NCBI GenBank assembly: GCA_965243565.1
Contig: OZ251571.1
Span: 186,001 to 250,000 of the forward strand
Reading direction: 5' to 3'
DNA: 64,000 bases
From: CBDEVH01 sp965243565
Lineage (GTDB): Bacteria; Pseudomonadota; Gammaproteobacteria; Tethybacterales; Persebacteraceae
This document shows, piece after piece, positions 9,531 through 17,557 of this stretch. Under the pieces are notes generated by a model. That model was not told the origin of the DNA. It made no database searches and saw nothing but the letters and a program-made list of their open reading frames with translations. The position numbers were made by a program, and so were the translations under genes. Positions within the stretch are counted from its first letter, which is position 1. The number at the start of each line of letters is the position of its first letter.

Positions 9531-10577
9531 ATGGCAAGAGCATCACAGAATAAAGATTTACATCAAGCAAAATCGGCTAAGAAAGATGAGTTTTATACTC
9601 AACTTGCCGATATAGAAAAGGAACTAAAAAATCACAAAGACTATTTTAAAAATAAAGTGGTTTACTGTAATTGTGATGACCCTCGTGTTAGTAATTTTTT
9701 TCATTATTTTTCATACAGATTTGAATATCTAGGGCTAAAAAAGCTAATAACAACTTGTTATAAAAGCCAAGATATGGACTTGTTTAGCCAACACGATTGT
9801 GAACAAGCCATTTATTTAGAATATAACGGCGATAAAAATGGCAACAGAATCCCCGACACCGCAGAAATTGGCATACAAGACTTAAAAGAGAATGGCGATT
9901 TTCGCAATGAAGAATGTATAGAATTATTAAAACAAGTTGATATTGTCGTTACCAACCCTCCCTTTTCTTTATTTAGAGAATATGTAGCACAGCTGATTGA
10001 GTACGACAAAAAGTTTTTAATAATTGGCAATGTAAACGCCATAACTTATAAAGATATTTTTAAACTGATAAAAGACAATAAACTTTGGTTAGGTGCTAGT
10101 ATCCACAGTGGCGATAGAGAGTTTAGCGTTCCTGAGGATTACCCATTAACAGCCGCAGGTTTTAGAATTGATGATGACGGCAAAAAATACATACGCGTTA
10201 AAGGGGTTCGTTGGTTTACTAATTTGGATTACAAAGAACGCCACGAAGATTTAATACTCTACAAAAAATACACCCCAGAAGAATATCCAAAATACGACAA
10301 TTACGATGCGATAAATATCGATAAAACAAAAGATATTCCAATGGACTATAAAGGAGTAATGGGCGTACCAATTACCTTTTTGGATAAATACAATCCAGAG
10401 CAATTTGAAGTGCTAGGAATAACAGACAGGGCAAACACCTCCAATTTAAGGACTAAAAAATATACATCAGAAGATACCCCAAAATATAATGATATAAATG
10501 CGAAAAGTGTTGTGAAAATTGGGAATACATATAAAGCTATGTACGCTAGATTACTTATAAGAAACAAAAAATTATGA
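9531..10577 (+). CDS. EcoRI-family adenine-specific DNA methyltransferase
   Basis: This 348-residue protein matches the MT_EcoRI family of N6-adenine methyltransferases. The N-terminus has NKDLHQAKSAKKDEFYTQ, then the cofactor-side motif YCNCDDPRVSNFF, and the catalytic NPPF (in VVTNPPFSLFREY). The next gene starts within its stop (ATGA), so it is expressed together with a DUF262-HNH protein. By family it should methylate adenine in a short duplex site, but the specificity cannot be read from the sequence. No EcoRI-like endonuclease lies next to it. The composition is more AT-rich than the flanking xdh genes, in keeping with acquisition. Confidence 0.88.
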   Translation: MARASQNKDLHQAKSAKKDEFYTQLADIEKELKNHKDYFKNKVVYCNCDDPRVSNFFHYFSYRFEYLGLKKLITTCYKSQDMDLFSQHDCEQAIYLEYNGDKNGNRIPDTAEIGIQDLKENGDFRNEECIELLKQVDIVVTNPPFSLFREYVAQLIEYDKKFLIIGNVNAITYKDIFKLIKDNKLWLGASIHSGDREFSVPEDYPLTAAGFRIDDDGKKYIRVKGVRWFTNLDYKERHEDLILYKKYTPEEYPKYDNYDAINIDKTKDIPMDYKGVMGVPITFLDKYNPEQFEVLGITDRANTSNLRTKKYTSEDTPKYNDINAKSVVKIGNTYKAMYARLLIRNKKL

Positions 10578-11665
10578 AGATAGAATTTAAAGAAATCACC
10601 GTTCGTGAACTAACCAACGGCTACCAAGATAATAATGAAGGTGGCGTTATTGGCTATGTTAGCGATGTTGGTAAATTAGACATACGCCCACCTTACCAAA
10701 GAGAATTTATCTATAAAGACGAGCAAAGAGACGCTGTTATTGAAACCATCACCAAAAATTTCCCGCTCAATGTAATGTATTGGGCAGATCGAGAAGATGG
10801 CAATTTTGAAGTGGTTGACGGGCAACAGCGGACAATATCAATCTGCCAATTCGTACATGGGGAATTTTCATATAACGGTCTGTATTTTGATAACTTACAA
10901 GACGATAAGCAGAATGAAATTTTAAACTACAAACTAATGGTTTATCAATGCACAGGAACAAACAGCGAAAAACTAGAATGGTTTGAAATAATCAATATAG
11001 CGGGGGAGGAATTAACCGACCAAGAATTACGAAATGCAGTTTATTCAGGTTCTTGGGTTACCGATGCCAAGCGATATTTTAGTAAAAATGGTTGTGCTGC
11101 TTATGGCATAGGCGGGAAATATTTAAACGGTTCAACGATAAGACAAGACTATTTAGAAACCACCATAAAATGGATAAGCAATGGCGATATTAAAGGCTAT
11201 ATGGGTCAGTACCAACACCAGGAAGATGCCGCTGAATTATGGGCGTATTTTCAAAATATAATCAATTGGATTGAAGCTGCTTTTCCAAAGTACCGTAGAG
11301 AGATGAAAGGTGTGCCGTGGGGAGATTTATACAACGAATTTAAAAATCAATATTTAGACCCCAAAAAACTTGACGCAGAAGTTTCACAGTTAATGAAAGA
11401 CGATGATATAAAGAATAAAAAAGGAATTTATTCATACGTTTTAACGCGCAAAGAGAAACACTTAAATATTCGTGCGTTTACCGATAATCAAAAAAGAGTA
11501 ACATACGAAAAACAAAACGGAATTTGCACTATATGTAAAAATCATTTTGAGATTGAGGAAATGGAAGCCGACCACATTAAACCTTGGCACGAAGGCGGAA
11601 AAACTTCCGATGAAAATTGCCAAATGCTTTGTATAGAGGACAACAGAACAAAAGGCGGAAGATAG
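10574..11665 (+). CDS. DUF262 domain protein with C-terminal HNH nuclease, probable restriction partner
   Basis: The 363-residue protein starts with a DUF262 (ParB/GmrSD-like) domain: RPPYQREFIY near residue 38, then FPLNVMYW and the hallmark VDGQQRTIS near residue 80. The last 60 residues form an HNH nuclease: CTICKNHF, then ADHIKPWHEGGKT and N-QMLC---N--KG. DUF262 domains in GmrSD and SspE sense or hydrolyse NTPs and gate a nuclease. Here the protein is coupled (ATGA) to an adenine methyltransferase, so I infer that it cuts DNA lacking that methylation. The second HNH cysteine pair is incomplete (one Cys in LCIEDN). Restriction activity is inference. Confidence 0.8.
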   Translation: MKIEFKEITVRELTNGYQDNNEGGVIGYVSDVGKLDIRPPYQREFIYKDEQRDAVIETITKNFPLNVMYWADREDGNFEVVDGQQRTISICQFVHGEFSYNGLYFDNLQDDKQNEILNYKLMVYQCTGTNSEKLEWFEIINIAGEELTDQELRNAVYSGSWVTDAKRYFSKNGCAAYGIGGKYLNGSTIRQDYLETTIKWISNGDIKGYMGQYQHQEDAAELWAYFQNIINWIEAAFPKYRREMKGVPWGDLYNEFKNQYLDPKKLDAEVSQLMKDDDIKNKKGIYSYVLTRKEKHLNIRAFTDNQKRVTYEKQNGICTICKNHFEIEEMEADHIKPWHEGGKTSDENCQMLCIEDNRTKGGR

Positions 11666-12289
11666 GCTTAGAGTAAGCGAAGCGATTATTTTCGGCGAGT
11701 ACGGTTGGTTATTAATAGAGAGGATACTGGGTAAACCCTGTTGTAATTGCCAGACGCAACATATCAGCACGTTATAAAACTATTATTTATTTTGCGACAG
11801 TTTGATAATCTCCGATATTTTTTGGATTAAACTATTATCTGATGAACTATCTTGCTGATTGTATGGGCTATCGATAATGGATTTTATAACAGGTGGATAT
11901 AGAGAATCCTTAATTTTTTCCTCAATTTCTTTGTAAAAGGAAATATTGGCAAATAATCTGCTGGCGATTAAGCGATTACTGGTTTCTATAGCCAACCGTT
12001 TGGCGTTGGTATATTGTCGAAGAATAAACAAATAGACCGCGATTACAAAGGCAGAAATGCTTATTTTGGAAATGATATGTTCAGTGTTGAAATTGTTTAG
12101 TATATAAAATACTGAGCAAGTGGAACCGTCTTTTATATTTTTAGAATTGTCTAGTAAATAATCTGTCATGTCAATGTGAATAAGCAATAAACAGTAAAAC
12201 ACTACAAAAGTAGCGATAGCTGATATTGCTAACCAAACACGTTTACTTATGTTGTGCCATAGCAGAGCATTTTCAATAGTGCTTTGAAA

Positions 12290-12402
12290 ATCTGTAATTC
12301 CCTTTGTCTTTTTTGTAATTTCCTTTGTCTTTTGTGTGTTTTCCTCTGTCTTTTCTGTAATTTCTTTTAGATTTTCTGTAATTTCCTCTGTCTTTTTCTT
12401 GG
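12290..12402 (-). repeat. 21-bp repeats encoding coiled-coil heptads
   Basis: On the minus strand about five imperfect 21-bp units encode seven-residue repeats such as TEEITEN, LKEITEK, TEENTQK and TKEITKK between the last TPR and the first membrane segment. Copy B has a shorter version (about 13845-13905, roughly three units). So the heptad number also differs between the two copies. Confidence 0.7.
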
Positions 12403-12429
12403 TTGCTTCCTGAATAACCACAGTAGGAT

Positions 12430-13110
12430 CTAATTCATTTGCCTTTTTAAAATCTGTAATTGCCTTTTCTTCTTTCCCCAATAAACGGTTAGCCATTCCC
12501 CGATTATAGTAAGCCTCTGCAAAATTTGGATTGATTTTGATGGCTTTATCGAAATCTGTAATTGCCTCGTAGAATTGTTTTAGTTCTGCTTTAGCATTGC
12601 CTCGATTGATGTAAGCCTTTGCATATTTTGGCTTGATTTCGATGGCTTTATTGAAATCTTAATTGCCGCTGTTTTTCTTCTTTCCTCAATAAACGGTTAG
12701 CTATTCCTCGATTATAGTAAGCCTTTGCATATTTTGGCTTGATTTTGATGGCTTTATCGAAATCTGTAATTGCCTCATTAAATTGTTTTAGTTCTGCTTT
12801 AGCATTGCCTCGATTATAGTAAGCTTCTGCATATTTTGGCTTGATTTTGATGGCTTTATCGAAATCTGTAATTGCCTCGTTGAATTGTTTTAATTCTGCT
12901 TTAGCATAGCCTCGATTGCCGTAAGCCTCTGCAAAATCTGGCTTGATTTTGATGGCATGATTGAAATCTGTAATTGCTTCGTTGAATTGTTTTAGTTCTG
13001 TTTTAGCAGAGCCTCGATTGCCGTAAGCCGTTGCAAAATCTGGCTTGATTTTGATGGCATGATTGAAATCTGTAATTGCTTCTTGATATTTTTTTCGATC
13101 GTAGTTATCG
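12430..13110 (-). repeat. array of 102-bp TPR-coding repeats, copy A
   Basis: The array consists of 34-codon (102-bp) direct repeats with the core AITDFDKAIKIKP, then YNRGNAK and ELKQFNE. At DNA level neighbouring units are nearly identical over long stretches, which favours slippage and unequal recombination. One unit near 12700 already has the NRLL-KEE ending typical of the last TPR yet is followed by further TPR sequence. That suggests internal rearrangement. Confidence 0.75.
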
Positions 13111-13241
13111 TTGCCACTGCCAAAGTATTTTTGTGCTTGTTCTTCGTTATTCATGGGTTTTAAGGTTTGCTCTATTTTAATGCGTGATTGATGTTGTTGT
13201 TGGGTATTGTTATATTGTTATTATAATTCAGTGGATTATAA

Positions 13242-13347
13242 ATGATAAATATGGAATGGTTAATCATTGTAGTGGTGGCAACGCCACTTTTTAATTGCAG
13301 GGTTGGGCGAGCTCACGACTGAAAAAACAGGGGTGTTAAATCTTGGT
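13242..13347 (+). pseudogene. 5' remnant of the ABC permease gene left by the duplication
   Basis: The 106 nt starting ATGATAAATATGGAATGG are the same as the beginning of the intact permease gene at 15077, apart from a loss of about 12 nt and small indels that put the frame out. The similarity stops at 13347, where the next duplication unit begins. It cannot encode a transporter. It marks the right end of unit A and shows which way the segment was copied. Confidence 0.85.
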
Positions 13348-13367
13348 ATCAGCACGTTATAAAACTA

Positions 13368-14974
13368 TTATTTATTTTGCGACAGTTTGAGAATCTCCGA
13401 TATTTTTTGGATTAAACTATTATCTGATGAACTATCTTGCTGATTGTATGGGCTATCGATAATGGATTTTATAATAGGTGGATATAGAGAATCCTCAATT
13501 TTGTCGTTAAAGGAAATATTGGCAAATAATTTGCTGGCGATTAAGCGATTATTGGTTTCTATAGCCAAACGATTGGCGTTGGTATATTGTCGAAGAATAA
13601 ACAAATAGACCGCGATTAAAAAGGCAGAAATACTTATTTTGGAAATGATATGTTCAGTGCCGCCGCTTGTATTTTTGCAAAAGTCTGGTGGACAAAATGT
13701 TATGTCAGTGTGAATAAGCAATAAACAGAAAAACACTATACCAGTAGCGTATTTTGATCTTTTGAACCAAACTTCTTTACTACGGTTGTACTCTTGCAAA
13801 GCCTCTTCAATAATGTTTTGAAATTTTATAATTTCCTCTGTCTTTTCTGTAATTTCTTTTAGATTTTCTGTAATTTCCTCTGTCTTTTTCTTGGTTGCTT
13901 CCTGAATAACCACAGTAGGATCTAATTCATTTGCCTTTTTAAAATCTGTAATTGCCTCTTCTTCTTTCCCCAATAAACGGTTAGCCCTTCCCCGATTATA
14001 GTAAGCCGCTGCAACTTCTGGATTGAGTTCGATGGCTTTATCGAAATCTGTAAATGCCTCGTTGAATTGTTGTAGTTCTGTTTTAGCATTGCCTCTGATT
14101 GATGTAAGCCTCTGCAAGCAATTTGGATTGTAAGCCTCTGTTCGATTGGCGATGGCTTTTTGAAATCTGTAATTGCCTCGTTGAATTGTTTTAGTTTTGC
14201 TTTAGCATTTCGACCTCGATGGAATAGTAAGCATTTGCATCTTCTTGATTGAGTTCGATGGCTTTATCGAAATCTGTAATTGCTTCGTTGAATTGTTTTA
14301 GTTCTGTTTTAGCATTGCCTCGATTGCAGTAAGCTTCTGCATCTTCTTGATTGAGTTCGATGGCTTTATTGAAATCTGTAATTGCCTCGAGAAATTGTTT
14401 TAGTTCTGTTTTAGCAGTGCCTCGATTATAGTAAGCTTCTGCATATTCTGGCTTGATTTCGATGGCTTTATCGTAATCTGTAATTGCCTCGTAGAATTGT
14501 TTTAGTTTTACTTTAGCATTGCCTCGACCGCCTCGAGTAAGCCTCTGCATATTCTGGGTTGAGTTTGATGGCATGATTGAAATCTGTAATTGCCTCGAGA
14601 ATTGTTTTAGTTCTGTTTTAGCAATGCCTCGACCGCAGTAAGCCTTCTGCATATTCTGGGTTGAGTTCGATGGCTTTATTGAAATCTGTAATTGCCTCGT
14701 TAAATTGTTTTAGTTCTGCTTTAGCAATGCCTCGATTGCAGTAAGCCTCTGCATATTCTGGCTTGATTTCGATGGCTTTATTGAAATCTGTAATTGCCTC
14801 GTTGAATTGTTTTAGTTCTGTTTTAGCAGTGCCTCGATTATAGTAAGCCTCTGCAAAATCTGGATTGATTTCGATGACTTTATCGAAATCTGTAATTGCC
14901 TCTTGATATTGTCCTCGCTCGAATTTATCGTTGCCACTGGCAAGGTATTTTTGTGCTTGTTCTTCGTTATTCAT
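13368..14974 (-). pseudogene. TPR / coiled-coil / membrane protein, copy B, with several frameshifts
   Basis: The ATG at 14974 starts MNNEEQAQKYL as in copy A and reads about three TPRs. The frame is then broken by an extra base near 14645, a missing base near 14600, four extra near 14540 and about five extra near 14215, with a scrambled unit around 14110-14165. From 14117 to 13368 it reads through the last TPRs, coiled coil, two membrane segments and the LSQNK tail. About ten TPR modules were present. Three of the irregular spots fall at the same place in the repeat, the YNRG turn, where extra CCTCGA-like bases occur on the plus strand. It is non-functional as written unless these are sequence errors. 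Confidence 0.75.
13930..14920 (-). repeat. array of 102-bp TPR-coding repeats, copy B
   Basis: The same 34-codon unit as in copy A, repeated about ten times with core AITDFDKAIELNP or AIEIKPEYAEAYYNRG. It has three more modules than copy A and is interrupted by the indels listed for the gene. Copies A and B share unit variants, so exchange between the two arrays is plausible. Confidence 0.75.
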
Positions 14975-15024
14975 GGGCTTTAAGGTTTGCTCTATTTTAA
15001 TGCGTGATTGATGTTGTTGGGTTA

Positions 15025-15054
15025 TTGGGTATATGGTTATATCGTTATTATAAT
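15025..15054 (+). promoter_or_regulatory. candidate promoter of the purine transport and urate operon
   Basis: TTGGGT at 15025-15030 and a perfect TATAAT at 15049-15054 are separated by 18 nt. The predicted start would leave a leader of about 15 nt before the ATG at 15077, with no clear Shine-Dalgarno sequence. Unit A carries the matching hexamers (TATAAT at 13222-13227, spacing 16) ahead of the permease remnant. Confidence 0.4.
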
Positions 15055-15076
15055 CTAGTGGATTATAAATGGTAAA

Positions 15077-15997
15077 ATGGCAAATATGGAATGGTTAATT
15101 ATTGTAGTGGCAGCAATGCAGGCAGCAACGCCACTGTTACTTGCGGGGTTGGGTGAGCTCACGACTGAAAAATCAGGGGTGTTAAATCTTGGTGTAGAGG
15201 GGATGATGATTATCGGTGCGGTGGTTGGTTTTATCATTACTTTTCATAGCGGAAGTTATATTCTAGGGGCTATTGGGGCGATGATGGCGGGCGGTGCTTT
15301 GGCGGCGTTTTTTGGATTGCTGACGATTTATTTACGGGCTAATCAGGTGGCGAGTGGTTTGGCTTTGACTGTTTTTGGGCTGGGTTTGTCGGCTTTTATC
15401 GGCTTAAGTTATGAGGGTAAAACGTTAACGTCATTGTCTGTAATAGAGGTTCCATTTCTAAAGGATATTCCTTATATTGGCGAATTGTTTTTTCGACATG
15501 ATGCATTTTTTTATTTTGCTATTTTTATGTTGGTAGCGACGATTGTGTTTTTTAAACAAACACGGGCAGGTTTGATTGTGCGGGCAGTGGGTGAAAACCA
15601 CAACGCGGCTATTACGCTGGGTTATTCTGTTACAAAGATTCGTTTTTTGGCGGTGGTTTATGGCGGTGCAATGTGCGGTTTGGGTGGTTCGTATTTATCA
15701 TTGGTCTATACGCCGTTGTGGGCACAAAATATGACAGCCGGACGTGGTTGGGTTGTTTTGGCTTTGGTTGTGTTTGCTGCATGGCGACCTTTACGTTTGA
15801 GTATTGGGGCTTTTTTGTTCGGGTTTATCGGTATTTTACAGTTGTTTATGCAGGGTTATAATGTGTCGATTCCACCACAGTTTTTAAATATGGCACCATA
15901 TTTGGTTACTATTGTGGCGTTGGTTTTCATTTCGATGGTTGCTAAAAATCAGTCGGCACCACAATGTTTAGCACAGCCTGTTCCAATTAAATTATGA
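15077..15997 (+). CDS. ABC transporter permease, BMP/nucleoside type (NupQ/YufQ-like)
   Basis: The 306-residue polytopic membrane protein has about eight to ten hydrophobic segments and the GELTTEKSGVLNLGVEG motif near its N-terminus, typical of the smaller permease of BMP-type nucleoside ABC importers. With the second permease (19940) and the duplicated ATPase (18447) it should form the translocation unit served by the binding protein encoded next. The first ATG of the frame is used; an ATG nine nt later is possible. It heads a run of seven plus-strand genes ending with puuD. The first 117 nt are copied in unit A of the tandem duplication. Confidence 0.88.
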   Translation: MANMEWLIIVVAAMQAATPLLLAGLGELTTEKSGVLNLGVEGMMIIGAVVGFIITFHSGSYILGAIGAMMAGGALAAFFGLLTIYLRANQVASGLALTVFGLGLSAFIGLSYEGKTLTSLSVIEVPFLKDIPYIGELFFRHDAFFYFAIFMLVATIVFFKQTRAGLIVRAVGENHNAAITLGYSVTKIRFLAVVYGGAMCGLGGSYLSLVYTPLWAQNMTAGRGWVVLALVVFAAWRPLRLSIGAFLFGFIGILQLFMQGYNVSIPPQFLNMAPYLVTIVALVFISMVAKNQSAPQCLAQPVPIKL

Positions 15998-16084
15998 AAT
16001 TTGGTAGTATGGTACAATTAAAGATGTTAGGTCTGTGGATTGCCTGTATGGGTGTAATTTTAAAAAAAAAGAGGGTTTCTAAAA

Positions 16085-17155
16085 ATGTTTAAAAAATATT
16101 TAATGTTGGGTTTGTTTGCTGCAAGTTCGGTGGTTGTTCCTGCCAGTGCGGCGGATAAATTAAAAGTGGGTTTTGTTTATGTTTCTCCTATTGGCGATGC
16201 TGGTTGGACGTATCAACATGATCAAGGTCGCAAGGCGCTTGAAAAAGCATTGGGCGATAAAATTTCGACGTCGTATGTCGAGAGCGTAGCAGAAGGGGCA
16301 GACGCTGAGCGTGTTATTAATAGTTTAGCGACTAAAGGGCATGACTTGATTTTTGCAACTTCGTTTGGTTATATGGAGCCAACATTAAAAGCAGCAGCTC
16401 GTAATAAGAATGTGATTTTTGAACATGCAACGGGTTATAAACGCGCTGATAACATGGGTAATTACCTGCCTCGTTTTTATGAGGGGCGTTATTTGGGTGG
16501 TATGGCTGCTGGGGCTAAGACCAAAAGTAATGTGATTGGTTATATCGCGGCTTTTCCTATTCCTGAGGTTATTCGAGGTATTAATTCCTTTACGCGTGGT
16601 GCCCAAAGTCTCAACCCTGATATTTCGGTTAAAGTAATTTGGGTTAATAGTTGGTATGACCCGGGCAAAGAGCGTGAGGCGGCAGAAACATTAATCTCAC
16701 AAGGTGCCGATGTTGTAACGCATCATACGGATTCGCCTGCTGCTGTTCAGGCAGCACAAGAGCGTGGCAAGTTTGCAGTGGCGTATCATTCTGACATGAA
16801 GCATTATGGCAAAGACGCACAGCTGGCGGCAGTTGTTCATTATTGGGATAAATTTTATATTCAGCGTGTTCAAGAAGTACTCGATGGTACATGGAAGTCT
16901 TCGTCTGTTTGGAATGGCATAAAAGATGGCATGGTTGATATAGTTATTGATGAAGCACTTCTTGGTTCAGATGTTGCTAGTAAAATTATGGCTAAGCGCA
17001 ATGCTATCGCCGATGGTTCTTTTCATCCGTTTGCCGGTCCTGTTGTTCGGCAAGATGGGTCACAAGCAGTGGCTGCTGGCTCTGTCATGAACGACGGTGA
17101 TATGTCAAATATGCTTTATTACGTGAAGGGTGTAGAAGGTCAATTACCTCAGTAA
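16085..17155 (+). CDS. BMP-family ABC substrate-binding protein (purine or nucleoside)
   Basis: This 356-residue exported protein has a signal peptide (basic MFKKYL, a hydrophobic stretch, cleavage likely after ASA before ADKLKVGFVYV). There is no lipobox cysteine, so it should be free in the periplasm. The fold matches the BMP/PnrA family: VGFVYVSPIGDAGWTYQHD, then FATSFGYMEP and VNSWYDPGKE. A GAGGG ribosome site precedes the ATG at good spacing. Family members bind nucleosides or purines. Its place beside xdhC, uraH and puuD suggests uptake of guanine, xanthine, urate or a nucleoside; the exact ligand is unknown. Confidence 0.88.
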   Translation: MFKKYLMLGLFAASSVVVPASAADKLKVGFVYVSPIGDAGWTYQHDQGRKALEKALGDKISTSYVESVAEGADAERVINSLATKGHDLIFATSFGYMEPTLKAAARNKNVIFEHATGYKRADNMGNYLPRFYEGRYLGGMAAGAKTKSNVIGYIAAFPIPEVIRGINSFTRGAQSLNPDISVKVIWVNSWYDPGKEREAAETLISQGADVVTHHTDSPAAVQAAQERGKFAVAYHSDMKHYGKDAQLAAVVHYWDKFYIQRVQEVLDGTWKSSSVWNGIKDGMVDIVIDEALLGSDVASKIMAKRNAIADGSFHPFAGPVVRQDGSQAVAAGSVMNDGDMSNMLYYVKGVEGQLPQ

Positions 17156-17176
17156 TTGCCTTTTTAACATCGATTA

Positions 17177-17533
17177 ATGGGATATGTAACTACTCATGTA
17201 TTAGATACTGCCCGCGGTGTTCCAGCGGCGGGACTATCTATTAAACTGTACCGCTTACAAGTTGATGAGGATGGTTTTGCGAGTCGTTGTGAATTAACCA
17301 GTGTTACGACCAATGCCGATGGACGTTGCGATAATCCTGTGTTGTTAGAAGAAGATTTTGCATTGGGTGACTACGAATTGGTGTTTTATGCGGGAGATTA
17401 TCTACTTGCCCATGATTTGCCTACCGATTTTCTGTCCGATATTACTATTCGTTTTTTATTAAGCAAAAACGAGCACTATCATATTCCTTTATTATTATCA
17501 CCTTATGCTTACTCTACCTATCGGGGTAGTTAA
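17177..17533 (+). CDS. uraH: 5-hydroxyisourate hydrolase
   Basis: The 118-residue transthyretin-like protein begins with THVLDTARGVPAAGL and ends with the diagnostic YRGS, with active-site His in the first motif and in HYHIPLLLSP. It hydrolyses 5-hydroxyisourate made by PuuD to OHCU, the substrate of UraD. There is no signal peptide, so it acts in the cytoplasm. It lies 21 nt after the binding-protein gene. Confidence 0.96.
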   Translation: MGYVTTHVLDTARGVPAAGLSIKLYRLQVDEDGFASRCELTSVTTNADGRCDNPVLLEEDFALGDYELVFYAGDYLLAHDLPTDFLSDITIRFLLSKNEHYHIPLLLSPYAYSTYRGS

Positions 17534-17557
17534 TGCCTTGTTATTGGTTTTGTAATA

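Larger units (their letters stand above)
11783..13154 (-). pseudogene. TPR / coiled-coil / membrane protein, copy A, frameshifted
   Basis: Translation from the ATG at 13154 (MNNEEQAQKYF) gives about four TPRs and stops at 12648. The same protein continues in another frame through about two more TPRs from roughly 12660 and in an open frame from 12496 to 11783. At the break the sequence has a few extra bases followed by loss of one C from the usual GCAATTACAGATTTC. The C-terminal part has heptad repeats (EITEKTEE type), two hydrophobic membrane segments (around VWLAISAIATFVVFYC and ISAFVIAVYLFIL) and a soluble tail ending LSQNK. No enzymatic domain is visible. It is either a decaying gene, a recombining variable locus, or a consensus error in repeats. 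Confidence 0.75.
11763..13347. repeat. tandem segmental duplication, unit A
   Basis: Unit A runs from ATCAGCACGTTATAAAAC (11763) to GTTAAATCTTGGT (ending 13347). Unit B (13348-15193) starts and ends with the same words. Each unit contains the TPR-membrane gene on the minus strand, the intergenic promoter region and the first part of the ABC permease gene on the plus strand. The last 240 nt of the TPR gene and the upstream region are nearly identical between units. The units differ in length (1585 against 1846 bp), mainly through the number of TPR modules and small indels. Confidence 0.85.
13348..15193. repeat. tandem segmental duplication, unit B
   Basis: This is the second copy of the unit described at 11763, beginning again with ATCAGCACGTTATAAAAC and running to the GTTAAATCTTGGT that lies inside the intact permease gene. 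Because unit B continues into the full permease reading frame, it occupies the original junction with the purine operon. Unit A is the additional segment. Confidence 0.85.

Noticed and set aside
11666..11692. Terminator after the DUF262-HNH gene (GCTTA-GAG-TAAGC)
   Set aside because: Only a five-pair stem, and the T-rich stretch is 8 nt away and short; not enough to call.
9403..11782. Insertion sequence or integrase accounting for the first accessory block
   Set aside because: No transposase, integrase or terminal inverted repeats were found on either strand in this interval.
11783..14974. CRISPR array suggested by the many regular direct repeats
   Set aside because: The 102-bp period has no unique spacers and translates to TPR modules in every unit; it is coding repeat DNA.
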